DNA of 64,000 nt from Raphanus sativus (taxonomy: Eukaryota > Streptophyta > Magnoliopsida > Brassicales > Brassicaceae). The translations under genes were made by a program, and so were the position numbers. Each line of letters begins with the position of its first letter. Position 1 is the first letter of the stretch. The DNA is taken from contig NC_079516.1 in NCBI RefSeq assembly GCF_000801105.2, forward strand, positions 14,942,001 through 15,006,000, in the 5' to 3' direction. A model generated the notes under the pieces. The model made no database searches. It was not told the DNA's origin and was given only the letters and a program-made list of their open reading frames with translations. Shown here in pieces: positions 20,607 to 32,945 of this stretch.

Positions 20607-23501
20607 ATGGTTGTTTCTATGGCTCTGCTCAGACAATCTCCGTCTTTCGAACTCCTGTTTCACTGTCCTGTCCAGAGAACCCGATTTTTACCGCCGGCGG
20701 TTTTGTCTGGAGTTCGCAATCGCTTCCCTTCTTGCAGATGGTTAACTCTCACCTCATCTTCTTCTCGCAGGTTTGTGTTTTGTTACCAAGGTTCTGTCTC
20801 TTTGTTATTTTAATTTCAGACAAAAAATGCAATTTTTTCAGACAGTCTATTGTAACTGCTGCTCATTCCAAAAACTGTCCTTTTTTACTCATATGATAGG
20901 TTAAACAGCTTTACTTCAAGGTGTTCGATCACAAACACTGATGTGTGTCACGAGTTTGTCACCACTACTGATGAAGAGGACTTGCCATCACCACCAGAGG
21001 ATATTCATCCAATCCCAATCGTTCATCTTGATACTACCAATATCGCTGTAACCGAGTCTCTCAGCTTACTCACCGAGTGTACTTACGTAGACACCGTCTT
21101 AACAGCACTCCCCGTATGTGTTACATTACATCCCCTTTGATCAAAGATCCAACCTTTTTCTACAGTATTGCTTTAACCAAATCAATCTTTTTTTTTGTTT
21201 TCTTAGGTCTTGTCTGAGGAAGAGCAGACTGCACTTGCAGCCACTCCTGCTCACCCTGAAGGGTTATATGGTTAGTGCTCTCTCTCTCACTAAGTTCATT
21301 AGATTATAGACCATTATTATTATTATTGTTATTATTATTGTTATTATTATTATTTTATGGGATTAATGACTAGGCGGTCTAGACACCGGCCTAGTCAGTA
21401 ATCCTATATAAAACGTTTAATTACCGTCTAGCGATTTATTGAACATTGGTTTTTACTTGACTTGTCAGTCTTATACGCGAGCTGTTTGGTCGGGAACTTG
21501 GTTGAACAACTATGGAATTTCGCCTGGCCCTCCGCCATTGCAATGCTCCACCCGAGCTTACTACCTGTGGCAGTCATGGGGTTCGTCACCAAACTGGCGA
21601 TAATTATCTGTGGTCCGGTCGTTGGGAAGTTCATGGATCATAGTCCCAGAGTTCCTACGTATATCTCCTTGAACGTCGTTCAGGTAAAATAAAAATAAAA
21701 AAAAAAAGAATTTTTCAAGGATCAGACAATGACACTTCTTAGTTACTTTCCTTGGACTTTTGTCATAAACATAAACATCATCTCTTATATTTTTTTACAT
21801 TTTTTCAGGCAGCAGCTCAAGTGCTGTCTGCAGGAATGATAATGCACGCTTACACGGTTCCTTCCACACTGGGGTCATCGATTCTTCTGCAGCCTTGGTT
21901 TTTTGCGCTGATATTCGCAGGGGCCATTGACACGTTATGTGGAATAGCTTCTGGAGTCGCCATAGAACGTGATTGGGTTGTATTGGTATGCTTTCCTTAT
22001 GTGATGCCGCAATATATAATACTTATTTTTGGTTAGGACCGGGCCTTTTCTGACTGAAGTTAACTAATTTGTTCTTTGGTAGTTGGCGGGAATAAACAGA
22101 CCAATTGCTCTTGCACAAGCAAATGCTGTCCTCAACAGGATTGATCTGCTTTGCGAGGTATACTACTAATTCTATCTCCGTATTTATGCTCTTTAAACAC
22201 TTATCAATTCATGAAATGAACAAGATTGTAACCTTTAAACAGATCGCTGGGACTATGTTATTTGGCGTCCTCCTATCCAGATATGACCCTGTGACCTGCT
22301 TAAAGTTCGCTGCCACACTAATGATTGGTTCTTTGCCAACCATGGTAAGTAGAACGGTCTATGAAGCTTCTTAATAAAGGAAACACAAAGCTGATGTGTT
22401 CTTTATTTCTTTTTTTCAGACAGCTCTCATATGGCTGACCAACAAGTTCTCCTCTGGAGTTCTGGACCGTCCTAAATGCTCTCAGAGCAGCTCTGCTCCC
22501 GAAGGACCTCGTTCTGAAACCGACAGTATATGTAAGAAAGCCTTTTAGTTTATTAATACTTGGTTAAGCATATTATATGACCATTTGCTTTGTTCATCAG
22601 TTGATTTGGGCATGGAAGCTATCAAGCTTGGATGGAAAGAATACATTCAGCAGCCGGTTCTTCCCGCTAGCCTTGCATATGTCCTTCTCTGCTTCAACAT
22701 CGTCCTCACCCCAGGCAGTTTGATGACCGCATTTCTAACACAACGATGTATGCTTCTTCTTTAAACAGTGATTCACCATGATTCATATCAAAAGATATAC
22801 TCAAGTGAGAGTGTCTTTTCAAACAGGTGTGAATCCATCAGTTATTGGGGGTTTTAGTGGACTATGCGCTGTGATGGGAGTCGCTGCAACTTTCTTATCA
22901 GCAAACTTGGTTAAAAGATTTGGCATTCTAAAGGTATTAAGTCTCTTAAAAGCATGTTATTAGCGTTTCAAGCTGGCTAATGTTTGTTGCGATGGCGTTT
23001 TGAAACAGGCGGGTGCAGTAGGATTGTTTTTCCAAGCTTCACTCCTCGGTGTAGCTGTTGCTGTGTACTGGAGCTCTTCTCTATCCCAAAAGAGCCCACT
23101 CTTCTTCTTCTTGTCCATGATCGTAAGTCCCCACTCTAATTACACTCTTTCCTCTCTTTTACAGTTTTGGTTTTGACACAAAAAGGGGTAACAACTTCTC
23201 TCAGGTACTATCAAGGCTAGGCCACATGTCTTACGGCGTTGTGGGTGCTCAGATTCTTCAAACCGGCATCCCATCGTCCAAAGCTAACCTCATCGGTGCA
23301 ACTGAGATATCAGTGGCTAGCCTAGCTGAGTCACTGATGCTCGGAGTAGCCATTGCTGCCAATGACGCTTCTCATTTCGGGTTTCTTGCGGTTCTGTCTC
23401 TTTTATCAGTTGTTGCGGCCTCTTTGATATTCTGTAGGTTGCTGAGGAATCCTACTGATGAACAAAGACGGCTCTTCTCCTTTGATCCTCTTGCGATTTG
23501 A
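20607..23501 (+). CDS. IREG3: Plastid ferroportin-family transporter, IREG3/MAR1
   Basis: Twelve exons with GT-AG junctions and consistent phase: 20607-20770, 20900-21113, 21207-21270, 21469-21683, 21809-21985, 22083-22157, 22243-22344, 22420-22531, 22601-22747, 22827-22933, 23009-23122 and 23205-23501. They encode 595 residues, close to the Arabidopsis length. The first 60 residues are Ser/Arg-rich with few acidic residues, like an organelle transit peptide. An acidic stretch ([17 protein letters not shown]) and then multiple hydrophobic segments follow, for example [36 protein letters not shown] and [18 protein letters not shown]. Ferroportin-like proteins move iron; Arabidopsis MAR1/IREG3/FPN3 sits in plastid (and reportedly mitochondrial) envelopes and also lets aminoglycosides in, so loss gives antibiotic resistance. 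The frame is intact. Its 3' end is repeated in inverted orientation downstream. Confidence 0.95.
21312..21356. repeat. (ATT)n microsatellite in IREG3 intron 3
   Basis: A run of ATT/TTG trinucleotides lies within the intron between 21270 and 21469. Confidence 0.9.
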
Positions 23502-24073
23502 AAATTATACATTGAAATGTTTTGTATAGTTAGCTTCACTATCATTGTATAAATTCTTCATTTTATTTTGAAATTGGAAGAAAATATGAGTTATATAATC
23601 TCAATTTGAAGTTGACTTCCATTTTAATATCTAGATCCACATTCTACCCCTTAATCATTAATTAAGGGATGTCAGTGAATGCGAATTTATCAAATACAGT
23701 GTTATTGGTTAATGCATTTTAATATTTTTATTAAAATCTAGTGTAATTAATTTTATGACTGTTTAATTACTTATAAAATCAATTGTTATTAAAAAATTGA
23801 TTTTTAATGATTTTTATAATTTTATTAAATCTAGTATCATCGAAATTTGAATTCTAGATAATTTTACTCATAAAACAAAACTTTAAAAAATTCAAATGTA
23901 ACCTCTATATTTTTAAAATTATTACACTAGCAAATTTTGAATTTTTTTAAATATGAAAAACTCTTTACAACCCTTTAGAAATTTAACAAATCTATTGATT
24001 TTTAGAATCAGATAACTCTACATAAATTCTACTCTCACTAACCCCTCCTTAGATTGTTAAACCAATAACTAAC
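23470..24073. repeat. Inverted repeat arm 1, including the end of IREG3
   Basis: This arm begins inside the last IREG3 exon (CTTCTCCTTTGATCCTCTTG) and runs through the 3' flank to CCAATAACTAAC. The reverse complement of 24541-25173 follows it block by block, including the TTGTATAGTT, GAAGTTGACTTCC and ACCCCTCCTTAGATTGTTAA stretches, with moderate divergence. Confidence 0.88.
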
Positions 24074-24540
24074 AATCTCAATAAAAAAAATTCCATAGAA
24101 ATTAAAGGTAAAAATATATTTTTGTGAATATAATTTTCGTTTTACGTCTCATAATCTTATACAACTAATAAGACTAGTAAAAGATAGATGCATTTAAGTT
24201 TTAGGTCGATAAAAAAAACCAATTACAATGTTATACCAATGACGATGTGATCTACAAGATTAAACCCGAAAACTTGAGATGAATCAAAACATCCAAGATT
24301 TGTTTAAAATTTAATATGTTTGTTTTAGTTGATGTGTAAGGTTAACACATTAATTAAAAATATGAAAATTTCGATACAATAATTATATAAAATAGTATTT
24401 AATAAAACTAGTTCAACTAATAAAAGAGTAGTACTATGTAATTTGATACAAATCTAAAATAATATTAAATTTTGATCTAGAATAACATCATCTATTTTAC
24501 AATAATATAAACAGAAACAAAATGAGCACTGCATAATAAT
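24074..24540. other. Spacer between the inverted arms
   Basis: AT-rich and non-coding. The part 24107-24265 itself has an inverted counterpart further right (25174-25241, 25460-25490 and 25858-25965). That counterpart has been interrupted by a LINE fragment and a Tourist-like MITE, so this spacer preserves their empty sites. Confidence 0.75.
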
Positions 24541-25173
24541 GTTAGTTATTGGTTTAACAATCTAAGGAGGGGTTAGTGAGAGTAGAATTTATGTAGAGTT
24601 GTCTGATTCTAAAAGATCAATAGATTTTTTAAATTTCTAAATAGTTGTAAAGAGTTTTTTATATTTAAAAAGTTTTTCAAAATTTGCTAGTGTAATTATT
24701 TTTTTTGCTAGTGTAATAATTTTAAAAATCTAGAGGTTACATGCAAGACTTTTAAAATTTTGTTTTATGGGTAAAATTATCTAAAATTCAAAACTCAATA
24801 ACACTAGATTTAATAAGATTGTATATCATTAGAAATTAATTTTTTGAATAATAATTGATTTTGTAAGTCATTAAACAGTCATAAAATCAATTACACTAGA
24901 TTTTAGTAAAAATGCTAAAATACATTAACCAATAACACTAGATTTTAAGAATTTAACGGTCATGATAAATTCACATCCCACTAACACCCTTTAATTAAGG
25001 ATTAACCGGTTAGAATCTTGATCTAGATATTAAACCGGAAGTCAACTTCAAACCGAGATTATATAAATTCGTATTTTCTTCCAACTTCAAATAAATGAAG
25101 AATTTAAACTATACAAAAGATCTCAATGTAATACTTTTCAAATCAGTTCGCAAGAGGTTCAAAGGAGAATAAC
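24541..25173. repeat. Inverted repeat arm 2, partial reverse copy of the IREG3 3' end
   Basis: Read on the minus strand this stretch starts with a diverged copy of the last codons of IREG3 (TTCTCCTTTGAACCTCTTGC) and continues through its 3' flank. It is a non-coding gene fragment in antisense orientation. Confidence 0.88.
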
Positions 25174-25241
25174 CTCTTGTAGATCTTGTAGATCACATCG
25201 AAATCATATCGAATAAAACTGAATTTGAGTATAACATTGTC

Positions 25242-25444
25242 TTCTTTTTTTTGCCCAAATTAAAATTATATTAAAAAGCCCAAAGGCTAATACGAGGTCC
25301 AAATCCTATAAATATCCTTACACAAAAAAAAAAACAAATAAACAAATGGGCAAAACAAAAAATTGGGCCAAGCCCATTACCACCAACTAGGGCAACCGCC
25401 TCACTCACGATCCCCTCGGACGCTGCCGCATCTCGTCTTCTCCG
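25242..25444 (-). mobile_element. 5'-truncated LINE fragment
   Basis: On the minus strand the fragment ends with a 3' tail reading TTAATATAATTTTAATTTGG, then GC, then an A run, as in plant L1-type LINE 3' ends. It is flanked by 15-bp direct duplications differing at one base (GAGTATAACATTGTC at 25227-25241, GAGTATATCATTGTC at 25445-25459). The related sequence in the spacer near 24230 has no such insert, which supports insertion here. Confidence 0.72.
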
Positions 25445-25490
25445 GAGTATATCATTGTCATTGGTTTCTTTTTATCGACATAAAACTTAA

Positions 25491-25857
25491 GGGGGATGTA
25501 TTCAATTTAGCATTTGATGTGATTTGATTTTTAATGGAGTTTTAGATGATTTTAATAAGTTGCAGAGATTTAGGTGATTTTTGTTAAACTACTCTAGAAT
25601 ATCACCTAAAACAATGGGATTTGAGTTTTATTTTTTTTAACTAAGAAACTCCACCCAAACACCCCAAAATCACCTCAAAACTTTAAAATCCCACAACTTA
25701 AAATATTTTCAATAACAGTGGATTTCAGATTACTTTACGAAATGTCAAGTTCAATAACAGTGTATTTTAAAGGAGTTTTTAAAATGCATGTTTGAATAAC
25801 AGTGGATTTGTCATTTTAATACAAATCACCTGAAACTCTCAGTTGAATACACCCCCC
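25491..25857. mobile_element. Tourist-like (PIF/Harbinger) MITE
   Basis: The left end GGGGGATGTATTCAATTTAG and the reverse complement of the right end, GGGGGGTGTATTCAACTG, form terminal inverted repeats. TAA flanks both sides (25488-25490 and 25858-25860), the 3-bp duplication typical of this superfamily. The word CAATAACAGTG recurs three times inside. A related sequence at about 24185-24215 shows the empty site with a single TTAA. Confidence 0.85.
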
Positions 25858-25965
25858 TAAATGTATCTATCTTTTATCATTCTTATTACTTTTGTATAAG
25901 AGTATGAGACGTGAAAAGAAAAATTATATTCATAAAAATATATTTTTACGTATAATGTCTATGGT

Positions 25966-27240
25966 AACTTTTTATTGAGAATGTAACCTCAAACACATTT
26001 GGTAACCAGTTTAATAAGATATAAAAATATTTATATCTTAATAACCAATGTTTAACTGATTAATATTTTAGAAGAAAAGATAAATTGGAAAGATAAATTT
26101 AATGTGAAATGCATAAGAGAACAATTTTAGTGCATGAAGTTATAATTTTTTAAGATTTGACAATTCACTCTCAGTTATGAAATGTATAATCGTGTGTTCT
26201 TACACTTGTCACTTGTTCAATTTTAATGGATAGTTAAGATTAAAAACAAAATTAACAAAGGAAAACAATCTTTGCTTTAAAAATAATAAAATTTGATGAA
26301 AAAGAAAAATATCTCTTTACTTTTATATAGTTGTATTTGGTCTACAATTAAACAACATTTATAAAATATCAAATCTTAAAACGCATATAGAAACGTTTAT
26401 ATACAATTGGGGAAAAATCTTATCTCTAACTTAAAGTTCATAAACTAATCTTTTATTCATAAACCGTTTTAAAAATATTTTAGTGTTATAATGAGCAGAG
26501 GTATTTCACTAATTCGCCTTACACTTATATTATATAAGTTTAGATGATTTTTTTTGTAACTGACATTTTAAGTTCTTTTTTTAATTCTTAAGATTTATGT
26601 AAATCAAATTAATTTACATGATAAATGTTTAAGATCATATGATTCATGTAAATCAAATTTACGTGAGTCCCATGATCTCTAGAAGTTTTTTTATATTTAG
26701 CCTTGATGCTTTGGACCAGAAGCTTTCATATCTTTTACTGGTTTTATTTTTTTACTGGTTTTATGATATTTCCATGATAAAACATATCAAATTTCTTTCT
26801 CATCTTTTCTCAACAAAAAAAATTACCATATTTTATTATTTTCAATATATATAATATGGATTTTAGGCAGTAATTTTTTAAAATTATGTATTGATTTTGT
26901 AATTATTTAGTTAACTGAAATATTATATTCCAATTTTATAATTTCAAAATAGATAAAAGAAGAGAAAAATCTAACTTTGTCTTGAGAAAATAACTAAACC
27001 GAATTAAACCACTAAGTTTCAACCTGGCCTGCTTTGATTTTCCCGCCCTATATTCTTCGTCTCTCCACCGTCTCCCTAAGTATTATGGAAATCTTATATT
27101 TTCCTGTTTTTGCTTTCCTCTTTTTTGGATCAAACCTGTTTGCTTTCCTTATTTCGATAAGCATATAAGGTTTAAATAGAGTTTTACACAGCCTTTGTGA
27201 GTACACTTTAGAGTTTTACATACCCTCTTCCACTACCAAT
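25966..27240. other. Intergenic DNA upstream of the tRNA synthetase gene
   Basis: AT-rich; no supported frame. The right end would contain the promoter and leader of the threonyl-tRNA synthetase gene. Confidence 0.55.
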
Positions 27241-30200
27241 GGAAGCTAACCATCCAAAGGACGAGGCGTATCTCTCCGCCGTTATCCCCAAGCGTATCAG
27301 CCTCTTCGAGCAGATCCAAGCCAACCAGCTCGAGAAGCTCAACTCATCCGATCAAGTATATAATAACCGATCCTTACGTGTTTTCTTGATCTTAAGGCTT
27401 TAAGAGACTGATGATGGATGTTGTGTGTATTTAGGGTTACGTTGCCAGATGGGAGCGTGATAGAAGGGAAGAGATGGGAGAGTACTCCAGTGGATATGGC
27501 GAGGCGGGTTTCGAAAGGTTTGGCGAATTCTGCGTTGGTTTCAGCGGTTAACGATGAGCTTTGGGATATGTGTAGGCCATTGTAAGCTCGAGTTTTTCAA
27601 ATTTGATAGTGAGAAAGGTCGGGATACTCTTTGGCATTCTAGTGCTCACATTCTTGGTCAGGTAAAAGGAGTTTGTTTAGTCTTTATTTGACTCGTGGAT
27701 AATATTTTCATTGGCTTATAATGCTTACACTAACATTATTGATTAATTTAGACCGGTTTAGATTGATTTACTACGGTTTAAACCGATTTGAGTTAAATAA
27801 AATCGGATTTTAAGAAAATAGTTTCGGCTAGATTTTTGGAACATTGCTTATGAGTATGAGTGTGATCTTGGGTGCAGGCTCTTGAGCAGGAGTATGGGTG
27901 TAAGTTAGGACCATGTGCAACCAGAGGGGAGGTAAGAGCAACTGTTTTTTGCTAATTGTTACTCGGTTTCAACATAACTAAGGGGATGCTTCTTTGTGTG
28001 AAGAATGGTTCTTGGTACTTTAAATGTAATGCTATGCAATGGTGGCTTGGTTGTTGTGGATTTTAATTGCAGGGTTTCTACTATGATGCATTTTATGATG
28101 GCTTGGCGCTGAACGACAAACACTTCCCTAATATCAAAGCAGCTGCTGCAAAAGCCGCTAAGGTATATAAGTTTTAAACTACATGCTTTTAAGAAAAAAA
28201 AATCTTTATAAGTGAAAATTGAATGTAATAATATCTCACCCAACTCTTAAGTCTATTTTCTATTGCTCTGATTCTTTTCTATTTTACATCTAATTAGGAA
28301 GCGCAACCATTTGAAAGGATCGAAGTGACGAAGGATCAGGCATTTGAGATGTTTTCTGACAACAATTTTAAGGTCCGTTATTCATATTTGTCTTGTATGA
28401 TTTTTTTTTCTCTAGACTGATACTTATGCTGTTAATCATCTAGGTTGAAATCATCAAGGCGTCGCCTGCCGACAAAACCATTACTGTCTACAGATGTGGC
28501 CGTCTTGTTGACTTGTGTCATGGACCGCACATACCAAACACTTCTTTTGTAAAAGCATTCGAGTGTTTAAAGGTGAGTTGCTTCTGTATCTATTGGAGTT
28601 TCATCTATACGCAGGTTCTTGTTTTGACCCATATACTTTTTCTTTTCTCAGGCCTCATCAGCTTACTGGAGCGGTAGCGAAGACCCTCAGAACCCTGTGA
28701 GCTTGCAGAGAGTTTATGGGATATCTTATCCAGATCAGAAACAGCTAAAGGTACTCATACTTCTTAAAGTATTATGACTGATATGCATGGGTGATCCAAG
28801 TGAAACATTGCCTCCAACATTTAAGAAATAATTTACATAAAAATAGGTTCCTAAATTTGTGAAAAAGAAAATTCTTAATAAAAACTCTTACCAAATGTTT
28901 ATAACCTCCAAAATCTGCACTCTGAATATGTATAATATCTATCGTCTTTGTCTTGGTTGTTGCAGAAATATCTTCAAGTTCTTGAAGAAGCAAAAAAGTA
29001 TGACCACAGAATTTAAGGCCAGAATCAGGAACTCTTCTTTTGTCATCCACTCAGGTTCGTTCCAGTGCTAATATAGTGTGCTTCCCTCTTTACTGATATA
29101 TACATACTGACCGTCCTTGATCTTCTTCAGTCCTGGGAGTTGGTTCTTCCTTCCATTAGGCACTCGTTTATATAACAAGTTGATGGAATTTATTAAAGAG
29201 CAATATCGGAAAAGGGGTTACACAGAGGTTTCTTCTAAGCTCTCTCATCTCATATTTTCATGTACTTGATAAGTGTGTAAACGCTAACTTAACCATCCAC
29301 TGGCAGGTTATAACGCCAAATATGTACAACATGAAGCTGTGGGACACTTCTGGACATGCTGCAAAGTACAAGGACAATATGTTTACCTTTGATGTAAGAG
29401 TATATAAGATTCCAGCTTCTCTGTAGAATCCAATGTTTGGCCTAAGCTATATAGTGACTTTTGCGAATGTTTTTCTTGTGCAGATTGAGAAACAAGAGTT
29501 TGGGCTCAAACCTATGAATTGCCCTGGTCACTGCTTGATGTTCCAACACAAGGTGCGCTCATACAGAGGTGCGGTTAGAGATTATGTTTTCCTTTTATAA
29601 ATCTTACTAAATAAGTTGTCAATATTATCTTTGCTGACACCATCTTTCAATTGCTTATATGATTTGTAGAGTTACCTATTAGACTGGCCGACTTTGGAGT
29701 GTTACACCGTAATGAGGAAAGTGGAGCACTTAGTGGGTTGACACGTGTCCGACGGTTCCAGCAAGTATGTTTTATATCATTTACTTACTTTTCTTTTATT
29801 GATCATATTCACAGTTTCTTGTTGTTTAATATGATGTCACATACTTATTTCAGGATGATGCACACATATTCTGTACAGAGGATCAGGTTTTGTGATAGAC
29901 TCGTTTCTCTGGCAATGTTTGAAGCTCCTTTTTCCTCCCATTTTTTGTTTGTTAATGTTATCTGTTTTCAGGTTATGGATGAAGTGAAGGCTGTGTTGGA
30001 GTTCATCGACTATGCATATAAAATTTTTGGCTTTACCTATGAGTTAAAGCTTTCAACGGTACCATATCTGAACTTCTTTCACTAGTGTGATACGTTCCAA
30101 ATTTTATAAACTTTGCGTGATATGTTCCTAACTATTTCATGTTTATTTTAATTATAGAGGCCAAAAAATTACCTTGGAGATTTGAAAACATGGGATAAAG

Positions 30201-31377
30201 CTGAAAACGATCTCAAAGTAGCCCTAGATGCTTTTGGAAAGAAATGGCTGGTAATGTCACTTATCCATCCATAAATAGATACTTAGTTTATTCACTAATC
30301 CGCATAGATAGTAATATGCAATGTTAAAAATCGTTATGTGGTAGTTATGTGCTTTTATATGAGATTCTTGATTAGGCTGATGGCTAGACCGAATTTTAAG
30401 CTCATAGATCAATTTTTTAAAAACAAATTGTTTTGTTTAGGTCTGTTAACTTGTCTTGTTTTTGGCAGTTGAACGAAGGAGATGGTGCATTTTATGGCCC
30501 AAAGATAGACATCACAGTCTCTGATGCAATGAGTAGGAAGTTCCAGTGTGCTACATTACAGGTTATGATCCTCCCCAAACACTGTTTAGTTTTTTTTTTT
30601 TGTTGATGCAATGTCAGAGCAGGATCTGATTGTATGTTTCTTGTCTGCTCATCACACACCAGCTTGATTTTCAACTTCCTGCAGATCGATTCGAACTGGA
30701 GTACTCAGACGAGGACGAAGGGAAAAAGGAGAAGAAGAAGCCGAGACCTGTGATGATACACAGAGCAGTGTTGGGATCAGTGGAGCGTATGTTTGCCATA
30801 CTGCTGGAGCATTACAAAGGGAAGTGGCCCTTCTGGCTCAGTCCACGCCAGGCCATAGTTTGCCCTGTATCAAAGAAATCTGAGGAGTATGCATTACAGG
30901 TCTGCACTCTTTTACTGAGAAATCTGATTGTATGTTCTTTGCCTTTTTTTTCTTTTGTCTCTAATAATACATTTCAAACAGGTGAAAAGACAAATCCATG
31001 AAGCTGGGTACTATGTTGATGCGGACATAACAGACAGAAAGATTGATAAAAAGGTAACAGCTTTAAATGTTTTTGTGGTTGACTGGTTTAGTAATATTGA
31101 TTTAGTGTGATGATTGTGGTGGTGGTGTGTGTGTAGGTGCGAGAAGCTCAAGTTGCTCAGTACAACTACATACTTGTAGTTGGTGAATCTGAAGCTGCTA
31201 CAGGACAGGTTAGTTATTAATTGGTCTATTTTCCTTATATAGTGTCTCCCGAGCTTGACTAATTTTGTGACATTATAACAGGTGAGTGTACGGTTAAGAG
31301 ACAGTGCAGCCCACTCGGCGAAGAGCATCCAGGATTTGCTGGAAGATTTCAAGACCAAGACTGCAGAATATCAATGA
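27241..31377 (+). pseudogene. Cytosolic threonyl-tRNA synthetase gene, disrupted
   Basis: About twenty exons with intact GT-AG junctions spell almost the whole plant cytosolic enzyme that charges tRNA-Thr. They include the TGS-like N-terminus, the editing-domain words HSSAHILGQ and GFYYDAFYDG, the class II motifs [13 protein letters not shown] and [29 protein letters not shown], and the C-terminal anticodon-binding domain ending TAEYQ at 31375. The N-terminus (MEANHPKDEAYLS) lacks a transit peptide. Three lesions are visible. The exon 1/exon 2 junction (27355/27435) does not keep the frame needed for VTLPDG. At 27580 the text CCATTGTAAG lacks about 11 bases expected for Glu-Gly-Asp, which gives TAA at 27583. 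In exon 8 a Leu codon reads TAA (29014-29016), with correct sequence continuing after it. Exon 3 also lacks two residues (CKLGP). Orthologue of AT5G26830 by synteny. Sequencing error remains possible for single lesions. Confidence 0.85.
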
Positions 31378-32114
31378 GATCCGACTCTTTCAAGTTCAAG
31401 TTTGATTTTGTTCAGATACATAATGTGTTTTTTTTTGTCATTACATAATGTGTTCTTTTTCTCTAAATTCAGTTTGCAAGTTATATAGTGAGCCCATATT
31501 GTATGAAAGTGTTTTATCTTTATCCTTAAACCATATTTTTTGAAGTTTCGTAACTTATGATTTTCCTCAAGCGTTTCTGTTTCTTGTTTATAATATATAA
31601 AAATAAATTTTAGTAGTAAAAAATTAGTACATAATCCGTCCTTACACATAGTAAAAACCTAATTAACTGATTTTCTGCATAAAAAAGTAGAAACGAAACA
31701 TATTTTTGAAATATTTATCTTTAGAAATAGAGAGATCATGTTCGTTATGTTGTTGATGCATGCAACTACTCAAAATAAAATGGGTAAAAAAAACCGTTGA
31801 AGATGCTATCTTGCTGACTTGGACAAAGAAAGACAAGAATTTGTCTTGCCTTTACGAGATTAGCTCTAAAACACTAGTAGTATTATAAAATATGGTCAAC
31901 CGGAAGCGCTTGAAGTAGTTTGCATGATTGGTGATACTAATAATAAACAGTTGCAATTTGCGTCGAGTTTTTCTTTTCTTTTTTCTCTTAAGCAGCTCAA
32001 TACAGGCTGTTACGTCGGACTATACGTTTGTTTAAATATTTGTTAGATTCCTCTGTTTTTTCATTAGTACCAAGAAGTTAGTAATCTCCTAGTATTAGCT
32101 TCCCGATTAAAGAC
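31378..32114. other. Intergenic DNA between the synthetase and the kinase-like gene
   Basis: This contains the 3' flank of the synthetase gene and the upstream region of the kinase-like gene. No other gene was seen. Confidence 0.6.
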
Positions 32115-32945
32115 ATGATGATGGGTTTGTTTAAAACGGAGAGTGAAAAAAGTAAACATTCAGACAAAAACGGAAGCCTGTTGCTAGAGGAGCTAATCAC
32201 ATCTTCAAACGGTAAATACAATCCAATCCGAATGTTTTCTTCTGACCAAATTATCAAAGCAACAAACAACTTCGATGCAGATCGTATCATAGCAAAAGAT
32301 AGATTCACATGGTACAAGGGTACTATCGAAGAGCGGAAAGTACTCATCAAGAAATGGGAAGGAGATAACGTCTTTTTCCCTTCCCCTGACAACGCTTACC
32401 GCGACATCGCTGTTTTATCTATGATGAGTAGTCATAAGAACGTTTTGAAGCTGGTGGGTTGCTGTTTGGAGTTTTATAAACCGGTCGTGGTTTGTGAGTA
32501 TGCGGAGAAAGGACCTCTAACTCTACAGCTTGAGGACAAGGACGGTGGTGTTCCGCTACCTTGGACTGCACGGTTAACCATCGCCAAGGAGATCGCAAAC
32601 GCGGTGGCTTATCTTCACTCAGCGTTTCCTAGGGTCATAATCAATAGGGATATAAGCCCTCAAAATATATTCTTGGACGAAAATGGGACGGCGAAGCTGT
32701 CCTCTTTCTGTTTGAGCATACCAATCCCGGAGGGAAAATCATCTGTGATTGATGATAAAGTAGTTCATGGGATATCTACTGATCCGGAGTATAACGGGAC
32801 AGGTATAGTTTCGGAAAAGTTTGATGTATATAGCTTTGGAGTTACGATGTTGTTTCTACTAGGCGGTGAGTTTGGCCTTGTATGGTTATCGGCTATCATT
32901 GGGCAGATTGGCTTCCCATTTGCTCCTGCTTATGCTGAAGAAATG
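32115..32945 (+). pseudogene. ZED1-related-kinase-like gene, 5' part, split by a retrotransposon
   Basis: Residues 1-277 of a receptor-like cytoplasmic kinase of the ZRK (RLCK XII-2) type. It has no signal peptide or membrane segment and a short N-terminus, then FSSDQIIKATNNFD, the usual RLCK lead-in. The glycine-rich loop is absent (IIAKDRFTWYKG). A lysine is present in VLIKKW. The catalytic loop reads NRDISPQN instead of HRDxxxxN, and the DFG position reads SSF, so it looks like a pseudokinase. ZRKs work as immune adaptors with ZAR1-type NLRs. The gene is broken after ...AYAEEM: the LTR begins at 32946 and its first bases TGA supply a stop. The missing C-terminal 96 codons lie beyond the insertion (55733-56023) in the same frame. 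Confidence 0.82.

Noticed and set aside
27581..27590. GTAAGC at the synthetase lesion acting as a new splice donor that rescues the frame
   Set aside because: Splicing from here to the next acceptor leaves the downstream exon out of frame.
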